Shown here: in pieces, positions 1 through 6,033 of the stretch
Layout of the letters: every line of letters begins with the position of its first letter
How positions within the stretch are numbered: position 1 is the first letter of the stretch
From: JAFGQE01 sp046484775
GTDB taxonomy: Bacteria > Bacillota > Clostridia > DUPQ01
Assembly (NCBI GenBank): GCA_046484775.1
Contig: JAWOIG010000090.1
Coordinates: 1 to 33,105, forward strand
Direction: 5' to 3'
DNA length: 33,105 nucleotides
Position numbers and translations under genes: made by a program
Notes under the pieces: model-generated
Database searches by the model: none
Seen by the model: only the letters and a program-made list of their open reading frames with translations
Told to the model about the DNA's origin: nothing

Positions 1-168
1 CGAACGCGCTCCAGCTCTCGATCAGGTAGACCGCCGGCCAGCGGTGGGTGTGCACGGCCGTCGTCTCGCCCGCCGGGATCCGGGTGCGCAGCACGCGGAC
101 CTGATCGTTCTCCATCAGGAGCTCGTGGTGCTCGCGCGCCGCGCGCAACGCGTCCAGCTCCCTCTGCC
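1..168 (-). CDS. Partial cupin-domain protein fragment (probably foreign to this contig)
   Basis: Read on the minus strand, the frame from about 168 down to base 1 stays open and encodes a piece containing HHELLMENDQVRVLRTRIP followed by GETTAVHTHRWP. That is the typical start of a small cupin barrel (NDxVRVL, PGExTxxHxH). The two His of HTH are probable metal ligands. There is no start codon: the frame runs upstream into a TGA near the junction, and the 3' end lies outside the window. GC content is far above that of the genes from 300 onward. I infer a fragment from a high-GC organism joined by assembly or a recent insertion; function unknown. Confidence 0.5.
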
Positions 169-299
169 ATCAGATCCATCAGGCAATCAAGGATGGGGAG
201 CGCCAGATCGACTTGCTCAACCGCGAGTTACAACACCATCGCTTCGGCGCCGATAGAGAGACCTTCCGCTTCGCAAGTGCCGGCCCGGGCGGGGCCGGA
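169..299 (+). other. GC-rich unassigned fragment at a probable chimeric junction
   Basis: The plus frame is open through this stretch and encodes IHQAIKDGERQIDLLNREL and then HHRFGADRETFRF. This reads like real protein, and vaguely like the coiled-coil/ATPase tail of an SMC/SbcC-like protein, but I cannot assign it. It runs in frame into the hydrolase fragment through a Gly/Pro-rich bridge (GPGGAGFF), which looks like an artificial join and not a natural domain linker. Base composition matches the cupin fragment to its left and not the hydrolase to its right. Confidence 0.35.
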
Positions 300-596
300 T
301 TCTTTGAAAACCGGGAGCTTATGGATCACTGGCGGTTGCTGCTTAAGAACTTCAACAACATGTCGATGGGTTTCCACAAAATCAGAAAGTTTCAAGAAAA
401 CGCTTTCGAAGCCATCAGAAAAAACTCACTGTTTCTTATCGGAGACAGCGATATTTTGACATATTATCCCGAATCATTGGAAATTCTTGATAAACTGGAA
501 ATGAATTATATAATCATAGAAGGAGCCGGCCATGCCGCCAACCATGAGAAACCCGGCGAAGTCAACCAAATGATAATCCGGTTCCTGGAGGGATAG
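300..596 (+). pseudogene. C-terminal fragment of an alpha/beta hydrolase
   Basis: About 98 residues resemble the last third of an alpha/beta-hydrolase-fold enzyme. A strand LFLIGDSDIL ends in a candidate catalytic Asp. It is followed by a helix, the strand MNYIIIEGAGH with the candidate catalytic His, and a terminal helix (EVNQMIIRFLEG). The nucleophile elbow GxSxG and the whole N-terminal half are missing. The upstream sequence in the same frame is GC-rich and unrelated, so the gene is truncated either by a natural break or by a chimeric contig end. Base composition from about 310 onward matches the rest of the window. Substrate unknown. Confidence 0.55.
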
Positions 597-768
597 ACAC
601 AAGGCGGCATAACCTGATGGAATGACCGTAGACTTGCAAGGTGTTCTGTTGTTTATTTTTATTCACATATTTGTGTCTGTTGCGATAAAGAGGATATGAA
701 GGAACCATAGAAAAAACAAGGCTTCTTAAAAGAGGCCTGATACCGCCGGAATAGCTGTGTTTACCTTT

Positions 769-784
769 GTTCATACAAATGAAC
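769..784. promoter_or_regulatory. Inverted repeat upstream of the glycyl radical enzyme promoter
   Basis: GTTCAT-ACAA-ATGAAC is a perfect 6-bp inverted repeat with a 4-bp spacer, 29 bp upstream of the putative -35 box of the glycyl radical enzyme gene. A related half-site ATGAAT follows at about 792. The position fits an activator or repressor site, but no regulator gene is adjacent. The 277-bp gap 597-873 also holds a GC-containing hairpin (719-738) with a T-tract only in the minus direction. Confidence 0.3.
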
Positions 785-813
785 GATGCAAATGAATATT
801 GTTGTTTCGCTTG

Positions 814-842
814 TTGTATTGGCCGTGGTTTTGCATTATCAT
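814..842 (+). promoter_or_regulatory. Putative sigma-A promoter of the glycyl radical enzyme operon
   Basis: TTGTAT, 17 bp, TATCAT. Transcription would start near 849, giving a leader of about 25 nt with the ribosome binding site CGGAGGA at 861-867. The hexamers are moderate matches, so the call rests mostly on spacing and position. Confidence 0.4.
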
Positions 843-873
843 GGGAATTGAATTTTAACACGGAGGATTCTTC

Positions 874-3036
874 ATGCAGAAGAAATTGAGCTACCAGGAC
901 CGGCTGGACTCCATAAACAGGCTGAAGGCCATACATACTTTGCAAAAGCAGCAGATATACGGAACGGACGGTTACTGGGACATGGATGACAAGGGTCTTA
1001 TTCCTCCCCCGGGGGACTGGGAGTTCAGGCCCGAGTCAAACAGAGCCGACGGACTTTTCACCGGCAATTTGCTGTGCGGCAGGAATTTCCGTAAGCTTCT
1101 CGAAATCCATCCTGTCTATATAGATTCCATGAGTTCCATTGCAGGGGGATGGATGCACAGTTTTTTCAACATCAAATCGCCTCTGTGGGATGAACGCTTT
1201 GACTACTCGCATCTGCATGAGAAACAGAGAAAATACGACTTGGTCCCCGGCATAGGCGGAATCCAGCATTTCAATATAGACATGAAGATGGGACTTGAAC
1301 TGGGTTTCGGGGGACTCCTTGAAAAGGTTGAGAAATTTGCGGAACTGAACAAGGGAACCGCTGATGATTTCTACGAAGCCGAACGGAATACCGTCGTCGG
1401 CATACAGGACTGGATAAGGCGCCATTCCGAGGCCGCGGCTGAACTGGCCCGAAGCGAGGACAGGCCTGAAATCAGGGAAAGCCTGTCCAGGATGGCCTCT
1501 GTCAATGCGAAGCTTGTCGACTCTCCGCCGGAATCCTTCCACGAGGCGGTCCAGTGGGTTGCATGGTTTTTGATGTCCGCGGTCATGTACAATTTCAGCG
1601 GGGCCGGAGGGGCGATCGACGATTATCTTTATCCATATTATCTGGCGGACAAAAAGGCCGGTCTGATAGACGATGAGGAAGCCATATTCCATCTCGCATG
1701 TCTTCTTGTCAAGGACAACCAGTATTACCAGATATGCGGAACAAAAACGGACGGATCGGACAGGACGAATGAGATTTCATTTTTCATGATAGAGGCCGCC
1801 CACAGGCTTAAGGTTCCCACGAGCATATGCCTGCGCGTTCACAAGGATATCAACCCGGAAATAATGAAGCTATCGGTCAAGTATCTTTTTGAGGACAAGC
1901 TGGGAACCCCGTCATATCTGGGCGACGAATCCATGAACGAGGGTTTCGTCAGGAACGGTTATCCGATGGAGCTCGCAAGGCAGCGTGCCAAGACGGGATG
2001 CCACTGGTGCGCTCTTCCGGGAACAGAGTATACATTGAACGATATCGTGAAGATAAATTTTCTTGCTGTTTTTGACACTGCGCTGAGGGAATATTATGAA
2101 AACCTGCCGGAGCAGCCTTCTGCAGAAGGGCTCTATAAGGATTTTCTCAGACACCTGAAGGAAGCGGTTATTACCATTGCAGAGGGCGTCGATTTTCATA
2201 TTGAATACATGAGGTATGTTTTTCCGGAACTTGTTCTTAATCTGCTTTGCCATGGTCCCATAGAGAAGGGGGCGGACATCAGCACCGGAAGTGTGGAATA
2301 TATGAATATATGTGTCGATGGAGCAGGAATTGCGACTGTCGCCGACTCCTTGGGGGCGATAGATGCGATGATCGGGGACGGCAAGGAATTTTCATGGGAC
2401 AGGCTGATGGAGCTGCTTGATACGAATTTTGAAAAAGCTGAGCGTGAAAGATTGATGCTTGACAGAGTTCCCAAATATGGTTCCGGAGGGTCGAAATCCG
2501 ATGAATTCGCCGCAAGGATTTCCCGTGATTTTTCCGCTTTGGTCAAGGAAAGGCCGACTCCGGGAGGAAGAAATATGATACCGGGACTGTTTTCATGGGC
2601 GAACACCATACCAATGGGCAAATCGGTCGGGGCAAGTCCCAACGGAAGAAAGGCAAGGGCTCCGATAAATCATGGGGCAAACCCGCATCCGGGGTTTTCA
2701 AAGGCCGACACCCCTACCGGACTCGCCAATGCGGTGGCTTCGGTGCAGTGTGGATATGGCAACACGGCTCCGTTGCAGCTCGAGTTCGATCCGCATTTCG
2801 GCATTGACGAAGGCGGGGTCAATCTTGTAGTGTCATTCATCAGGAGCTTCATGGCCATGGGAGGCACGCTTCTTAATATAAATATAGTAAACAAGGAGAG
2901 GATCCTTGAGGCTCACAAGGACCCTGCCAAATATCCGAACCTGATAGTCAGGGTGACGGGATTCAGCGCATACTTCGCAAGCCTATCGACGGATTTCCGG
3001 CAGCTTGTCGTCGACAGGATAGTGGAAGGGCTGTAG
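874..3036 (+). CDS. Glycyl radical enzyme of the pyruvate formate-lyase family, substrate unknown, unusual active site
   Basis: This 720-residue protein is an anaerobic cytoplasmic radical enzyme. The C-terminal glycyl radical loop is RVTGFSAYF, residues 693-701, with Gly696 the expected radical site. The finger loop that supplies the thiyl radical reads TGCHWCALPG, residues 374-383, making Cys376 the likely catalytic cysteine. Dehydratases and lyases of the family (choline, glycerol, propanediol, hydroxyproline) normally have GCVE here with a base Glu two residues after Cys. This protein has Trp378 there and a second Cys379. Pyruvate formate-lyase instead has adjacent Cys-Cys. Other family landmarks are GIATVADSLGAID (485-497), the SPNGRKARAP-like nucleotide-free loop (588-597) and IVNKERILEA (671-680). 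At 720 residues it is shorter than most members (about 780-900). The ATG follows GGAGG by 7 nt. The stop abuts the activase ATG with no gap, so the two are co-translated. The family call is firm; the reaction is unknown. Confidence 0.9.
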   Translation: MQKKLSYQDRLDSINRLKAIHTLQKQQIYGTDGYWDMDDKGLIPPPGDWEFRPESNRADGLFTGNLLCGRNFRKLLEIHPVYIDSMSSIAGGWMHSFFNIKSPLWDERFDYSHLHEKQRKYDLVPGIGGIQHFNIDMKMGLELGFGGLLEKVEKFAELNKGTADDFYEAERNTVVGIQDWIRRHSEAAAELARSEDRPEIRESLSRMASVNAKLVDSPPESFHEAVQWVAWFLMSAVMYNFSGAGGAIDDYLYPYYLADKKAGLIDDEEAIFHLACLLVKDNQYYQICGTKTDGSDRTNEISFFMIEAAHRLKVPTSICLRVHKDINPEIMKLSVKYLFEDKLGTPSYLGDESMNEGFVRNGYPMELARQRAKTGCHWCALPGTEYTLNDIVKINFLAVFDTALREYYENLPEQPSAEGLYKDFLRHLKEAVITIAEGVDFHIEYMRYVFPELVLNLLCHGPIEKGADISTGSVEYMNICVDGAGIATVADSLGAIDAMIGDGKEFSWDRLMELLDTNFEKAERERLMLDRVPKYGSGGSKSDEFAARISRDFSALVKERPTPGGRNMIPGLFSWANTIPMGKSVGASPNGRKARAPINHGANPHPGFSKADTPTGLANAVASVQCGYGNTAPLQLEFDPHFGIDEGGVNLVVSFIRSFMAMGGTLLNINIVNKERILEAHKDPAKYPNLIVRVTGFSAYFASLSTDFRQLVVDRIVEGL

Positions 3037-3942
3037 ATGACCGGTATTGTATTCGACATACAGAGATTCTCAGTGCACGACGGCCCGGGAATAAGGACCA
3101 CGGTCTTTATGAAGGGCTGTTCGCTTGACTGCGCCTGGTGCCACAATCCCGAATCGATATCGCCGCTCAAGGAAGTACAGGCCTATCTGTATAAATGCAT
3201 AGGATGCGGCAAGTGCATCGAGGCATGCGCGGCTGGCGCCCATTCCATGAATGAACTCGGAAGGGTCTACGATAGGAGCGTATGCATAGGATGCGGGAAG
3301 TGCGTCGAATCCTGCTATTCCGGAACCTTGGTTCAAACCGGCCGGGATATGACGCCCGCCGAGGTGCTGGATGAGATTTACAGGGATATGCCGTTCTATA
3401 AGGACTCCGGTGGAGGCGCGACGGTTTCGGGCGGGGAACCGCTTCTTCAGGCAGACTTCGTTGCCGAAATCCTGAAGGGATGCAGGGAAAAAGGCATCCA
3501 CACGGCGGTCGATACGGCGGGAAAAGTGCCTTTTAGCGCATTTGAAAAGGTAATTCCCTTTACCGATATGTTTCTCTATGACCTGAAGATAATGGATTCT
3601 GACTTTCACAGGAAATTCACGGGTTCCGGCAACAAGCTGATACTGGAAAATCTTTCTCGCCTGGGACAAAGCGGCATTACCATACGAATAAGGATTCCCG
3701 TGATACCGGGTGCAAATGACTTTGACGACAATTTCATCAAGGCTGCAGGATTCATAAGGGATACCGGGGGGATAGAGTCAGTTGAGCCGCTTGCATGCCA
3801 CAGTCTGGGAGCGGGAAAGCTCGAAAGTCTGGGCATGGCAGCCGAAGGTCATGTATTCGAGACTCCGTCCAAAGAAAGAATGAAAGAAATCTGCTCCATC
3901 CTGTCGGAGAGCGGAGTCAGGGTTGTCAACAAGTCCAAATAA
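3037..3942 (+). CDS. Glycyl radical enzyme activating enzyme (radical SAM, with ferredoxin-type insert)
   Basis: This 301-residue activase would use S-adenosylmethionine and a reduced [4Fe-4S] cluster to abstract hydrogen from Gly696 of the upstream enzyme. The radical SAM motif is CSLDCAWC, Cys28/32/35, after the family signature SVHDGPGIRT (12-21). A two-cluster ferredoxin insert follows: CIGCGKCIEAC (54-64) and CIGCGKCVESC (83-93). The SAM-binding SGGEP lies at 131-135. Pyruvate formate-lyase activase lacks this insert; activases of dehydratase, decarboxylase and other non-PFL enzymes have it. That supports a partner that is not a true pyruvate formate-lyase. No transporter, microcompartment or accessory gene follows; the next genes are tRNAs. 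Confidence 0.92.
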   Translation: MTGIVFDIQRFSVHDGPGIRTTVFMKGCSLDCAWCHNPESISPLKEVQAYLYKCIGCGKCIEACAAGAHSMNELGRVYDRSVCIGCGKCVESCYSGTLVQTGRDMTPAEVLDEIYRDMPFYKDSGGGATVSGGEPLLQADFVAEILKGCREKGIHTAVDTAGKVPFSAFEKVIPFTDMFLYDLKIMDSDFHRKFTGSGNKLILENLSRLGQSGITIRIRIPVIPGANDFDDNFIKAAGFIRDTGGIESVEPLACHSLGAGKLESLGMAAEGHVFETPSKERMKEICSILSESGVRVVNKSK

Positions 3943-3980
3943 TCCAGCAGACCGCCCGCTCGGATCCCTCTATATTTATA

Positions 3981-4010
3981 TTGACACGGATACGATATGT
4001 TTGCTAAAAT
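3981..4010 (+). promoter_or_regulatory. Promoter of the tRNA cluster
   Basis: A perfect TTGACA at 3981-3986, an 18-bp spacer, and TAAAAT at 4005-4010. Transcription should start near 4017, about 10 bp before the first tRNA. Confidence 0.7.
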
Positions 4011-4027
4011 GTGTAGGCGGTTCATGT

Positions 4028-4104
4028 GGCGGCGTAGCTCAGCTGGCTAGAGCATACGGTTCATACCCGTAGTGTCACTGGTTCGACTCCATCCGCCCCT
4101 CCCA
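4028..4104 (+). tRNA. tRNA-Met (CAT), 3' half poorly paired
   Basis: Cloverleaf: acceptor GGCGGCG, then TA, D-stem GCTC/GAGC, anticodon stem TACGG/CCGTA with loop TTCATAC (anticodon CAT), T-loop TTCGACT and an encoded CCA at 4102-4104. The elongator-like D and anticodon arms are sound. The T-stem ACTGG/CCATC has two mismatches. The acceptor GGCGGCG/CGCCCCT has one C-C mismatch and a terminal G-T. A working tRNA-Met normally pairs fully here, so this copy may be degenerate, subject to editing or repair, or affected by sequence error. Confidence 0.75.
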
Positions 4105-4109
4105 CATCC

Positions 4110-4184
4110 GGCCCCTTGGTCAAGCGGTTAAGACACCGCCCTTTCACGGCGGTAACAGGGGTTCAAGTCCCCTAGGGGTCACCA
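4110..4184 (+). tRNA. tRNA-Glu (TTC)
   Basis: A 75-nt cloverleaf including encoded CCA. Acceptor GGCCCCT pairs with AGGGGTC. The anticodon stem CCGCC/GGCGG encloses loop CTTTCAC, anticodon TTC. The T-arm is AGGGG/CCCCT with loop TTCAAGT. It begins 5 nt after the CCA of the tRNA-Met. It is followed by a short hairpin (AAGGCA...TGCCTT, 4186-4209) without a clear T-tract, probably a processing signal. Confidence 0.95.
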
Positions 4185-4226
4185 AAAGGCAGTGCCCCGC
4201 ATTGCCTTTGCATATATAATAGCTAT

Positions 4227-4301
4227 GGCCCCTTGGTCAAGTGGTTAAGACATCGCCCTCTCACGGCGGTATCAGGGGTTCGAATCCCCTAGGGGTCACC
4301 A
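4227..4301 (+). tRNA. tRNA-Glu (CTC)
   Basis: A near copy of the preceding tRNA-Glu (same acceptor and T-stems). The anticodon loop is CTCTCAC, anticodon CTC, and CCA is encoded at 4299-4301. The two genes evidently arose by duplication with a change of the wobble base. A TATAAT lies 7 bp before it at 4215-4220, but without a -35 box, so co-transcription from 3981 is more likely. Confidence 0.95.
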
Positions 4302-4303
4302 CT

Positions 4304-4341
4304 AACTAAAAGGAAACACCGTCAGGTGTTTCCTTTTAGTT
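4304..4341 (+). terminator. Terminator of the tRNA cluster (17-bp perfect hairpin)
   Basis: The left arm AACTAAAAGGAAACACC (4304-4320) pairs perfectly with 4325-4341 around loop GTCA. The right arm carries CCTTTTAGTT, giving the U-rich end. It starts 3 nt after the CCA of the last tRNA. The inner GAAACACC-GTCA-GGTGTTTC core recurs at 4478 and 4643. Confidence 0.7.
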
Positions 4342-4672
4342 GTGGGCTGAATGAGAAAGCAAGTTTGCAGCCTTTTCCGCAAGAAGCGTACCGGAAACGC
4401 AGTTGAGGAACGCTTTGACAGGAAAAGGCGATACAAGGATGAAAGGCGAAAAGCAGGCTCATTCCCACACCGCCTATGAAACACCGTCAGGTGTTTCCTT
4501 TTAGTTGTGGGCTGAATGAGAAAGCAAGTTTGCAGCCTTTTCCGCAAGAAGCGTACCGGAAGCGAAGTTGAGGAACGCTTTGACAGGAAAAGGCGATACA
4601 AGGATGAAAGGCGAAAACCAGGCTCATTCCCACACCGCCTATGAAACACCGTCAGGTGTTTCATTTTAGTTT
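4313..4672. repeat. Tandem 165-bp structured repeat, two copies plus a partial third
   Basis: The unit 4313-4477 is repeated at 4478-4642 with only a few changes, and its first 28 or so bases recur at 4643-4672. The period is exactly 165 bp. Each unit opens with the hairpin GAAACACC-GTCA-GGTGTTTC. It then folds as nested inverted repeats. In copy 1, TGTGGG/CCCACA is 4341-4346 with 4464-4469, AATGAG/CTCATT is 4350-4355 with 4458-4463, GCCTTTTCC/GGAAAAGGC is 4370-4378 with 4421-4429, and AAGCGT/ACGCTT is 4384-4389 with 4410-4415. The same elements are kept in copy 2. Because 165 is divisible by three, a 120-codon minus-strand reading frame results, which I regard as fortuitous. This could be a structured RNA, a MITE-like element or an intergenic palindromic repeat. 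Nothing else is seen in 4673-4726. Confidence 0.85.
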
Positions 4673-4726
4673 AGCCTGTACGGCAAATGTGTTAAATTGA
4701 ATCGATGCCTTATGAAAGACCCCGGG

Positions 4727-5758
4727 TCATCCTGTCACAGCGGCGATTTCATCCATGCTGAAACCGGCTTCGGACAGCGGTTTTATGATATCTTTTTCTA
4801 TATCGGGCACATATGATTTTATAATCCGGGCGGTTCCGCGGACTTCATAGGAACCCGCTGAAGCCGGGATTAGGCAGGAATGTCCGCCCGGTACTTCCGT
4901 TCCGTTTATTTCGATGCTTCCGGACAAGACCGTCAGGCAATGAAATCGCTCGCCAAGGGTGTCTTCCACTACGGAGCCGTTCAGTTCAATATGTTCGGCG
5001 GCAAAATATTTGTTGGCCTTAAGATAAGTCCGATTGCAAGTTTTCGTTGAAATCTCCAGGCCTTTGCAGTTGCCTCCCCGGGAATCGAAATCAATGACAT
5101 CCAGCGCTTTTTCCATATGAAGCTGACGCTTTTTGCCGCTCTGGTCAGTCCTGTCGTAATCATATACCCTGTACGTGGTATTTGAATTCTGTTGTACCTC
5201 ACAGATTAGGCTGCCTTTGCCTATCGCATGGACATGGCCGGCAGGGATATCGAAACAGTCGCCCGGCTTGACATCGATATATCCAAGACATGAGGATATG
5301 GTGCCATCGGCTGCGGCTTTTTGAAACATCTCCCTAGTAACGCCGGGTTTTACGCCTGAAACCAACTTTGAACCAGGTTCCGCATCCACTATGTACCACA
5401 TCTCGCTCTTGCCAAGCTCGCCGTTTTCATTGGTACGGGCATAGTTGTCGTCAGGGTGAACCTGAACGGACAAATCGCCGTTGGCGTCTATCAGCTTGAT
5501 GAGAAGAGGAAATCTGCCATGGCTATGAGAGTATACGATGGAGCCCAGGACCTCCGGCCCGCGGATTTCAAGCAGCCTGTCAAGCCCCATTCCACTGAAA
5601 TCGCCGTTGGCGATTATGCCCGTACCCGCCGGGTGGCATGCTATTTCCCAACTCTCGGCGACGATTCCCCCCGGGAGCTTCTTACCCAGCTGCGCAAGCT
5701 TTCTTCCTCCCCATATATAATCCTTGTACAGCGGTTCAAACAATATCGGGTAATCCAT
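4727..5758 (-). CDS. manA: Mannose-6-phosphate isomerase, class I
   Basis: A 343-residue cytoplasmic zinc enzyme interconverting mannose-6-phosphate and fructose-6-phosphate, feeding mannose into glycolysis or supplying mannose units for glycans. Visible hallmarks are SVQVHPDD (97-104, zinc ligands Gln99 and His101), GKSEMWYI (116-123, ligand Glu119) and the barrel motif IPAGHVHAIG (171-180, ligand His177), followed by LICEVQQNSNTTYRVYDYDR. The length matches the short Firmicutes type (about 315-345). The start is set by an AACGGAGGA site. It is a single gene, divergent from the hut operon. Confidence 0.93.
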   Translation of the reverse strand: MDYPILFEPLYKDYIWGGRKLAQLGKKLPGGIVAESWEIACHPAGTGIIANGDFSGMGLDRLLEIRGPEVLGSIVYSHSHGRFPLLIKLIDANGDLSVQVHPDDNYARTNENGELGKSEMWYIVDAEPGSKLVSGVKPGVTREMFQKAAADGTISSCLGYIDVKPGDCFDIPAGHVHAIGKGSLICEVQQNSNTTYRVYDYDRTDQSGKKRQLHMEKALDVIDFDSRGGNCKGLEISTKTCNRTYLKANKYFAAEHIELNGSVVEDTLGERFHCLTVLSGSIEINGTEVPGGHSCLIPASAGSYEVRGTARIIKSYVPDIEKDIIKPLSEAGFSMDEIAAVTG

Positions 5759-5789
5759 AAAAATCCTCCGTTTTAATCAGCATATGCAT

Positions 5790-5819
5790 AGTATAGCAAA
5801 TTTGGCTGCAGTATCCCAA
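5790..5819 (-). promoter_or_regulatory. Putative manA promoter
   Basis: On the minus strand: TTGGGA (5819-5814), an 18-bp spacer, and TATACT (5795-5790). The start would fall about 25 nt upstream of the manA ribosome binding site. Confidence 0.5.
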
Positions 5820-5835
5820 CGACACCTCAAAAAGC

Positions 5836-5860
5836 GTGTCAAAAACCTCTGGGGTTTTTG
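5836..5860. repeat. Dispersed palindromic element, copy 1
   Basis: A 25-bp sequence with core AAAACCTCTGGGGTTTT, identical to 14670-14694. It forms an inverted repeat (CAAAAACC/GGTTTTTG) and lies 20 bp upstream of the hut -35 box. Here the outer GTGTC/GACAC arms seen in copy 2 are incomplete on the right side. Confidence 0.6.
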
Positions 5861-5879
5861 TACCGGTACGGCCGGTGAG

Positions 5880-5908
5880 TTGACATGCAGGGGGGGCGGG
5901 CATATGAT
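5880..5908 (+). promoter_or_regulatory. hut operon promoter
   Basis: A consensus TTGACA (5880-5885), exactly 17 bp, then TATGAT (5903-5908). Predicted transcription start is about 5914-5916, giving a leader of roughly 120 nt that carries the terminator described next. Confidence 0.75.
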
Positions 5909-5924
5909 GTTATCAGTTGAATAA

Positions 5925-5957
5925 AAGGCCTTAAGATATAAGATGCAAGAAGGCAAG
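5925..5957 (+). promoter_or_regulatory. Candidate HutP binding site (spaced AAG triplets) in the hut leader
   Basis: AAG triplets occur at 5925, 5933, 5940, 5947, 5950 and 5955. The three at 5933, 5940 and 5947 are separated by exactly 4 nt (ATAT, ATGC), the NAG-N4-NAG-N4-NAG spacing known for Bacillus subtilis HutP RNA. The last triplets lie in the 5' arm of the terminator hairpin. Binding of HutP with histidine and Mg2+ would therefore block the terminator. The function is inferred from family knowledge plus the hutP gene at the end of the same operon. Confidence 0.6.
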
Positions 5958-6000
5958 GTGAATTGTGTTTCGCACAGCTTACTTTGCCTTTTATTTATTT
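5950..6000 (+). terminator. Regulated intrinsic terminator in the hut leader
   Basis: The left arm AAGGCAAGGTGA (5950-5961) pairs with TTACTTTGCCTT (5979-5990), with two G-U pairs. An inner TGTG/CACA pair extends it (5964-5967 with 5973-5976), and the T-rich tail is TTATTTATTT. It sits 34 nt before the hutH start and overlaps the spaced AAG triplets. Confidence 0.75.
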
Positions 6001-6033
6001 CCCCGCCGGGAAGGGAAGAGGGAGACGATAATT

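Noticed and set aside
711..738. A terminator-like hairpin with T-tract on the minus strand
   Set aside because: No minus-strand gene lies upstream of it; probably chance or part of the leader region of the glycyl radical enzyme gap.
874..3942. Calling the pair pyruvate formate-lyase and its activase (pflB/pflA)
   Set aside because: The enzyme lacks the adjacent Cys-Cys of PFL, and the activase has a two-cluster insert that PFL activase lacks.
4313..4662. Three identical 20-bp hairpin sequences resembling CRISPR repeats
   Set aside because: The spacing is 145 bp and the intervening sequences are near identical copies, the opposite of unique CRISPR spacers; no cas genes are present.
4302..4664. 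A 120-codon minus-strand reading frame made of 55-residue repeats
   Set aside because: It is a product of the 165-bp (55 x 3) structured DNA repeat; it has no ribosome binding site and its sequence is explained by the nested palindromes.
4227..4672. tRNA-Glu 3' end as an attachment site for an integrated element
   Set aside because: No integrase gene and no duplication of the tRNA 3' end was found downstream; only the hairpin and tandem repeat follow.
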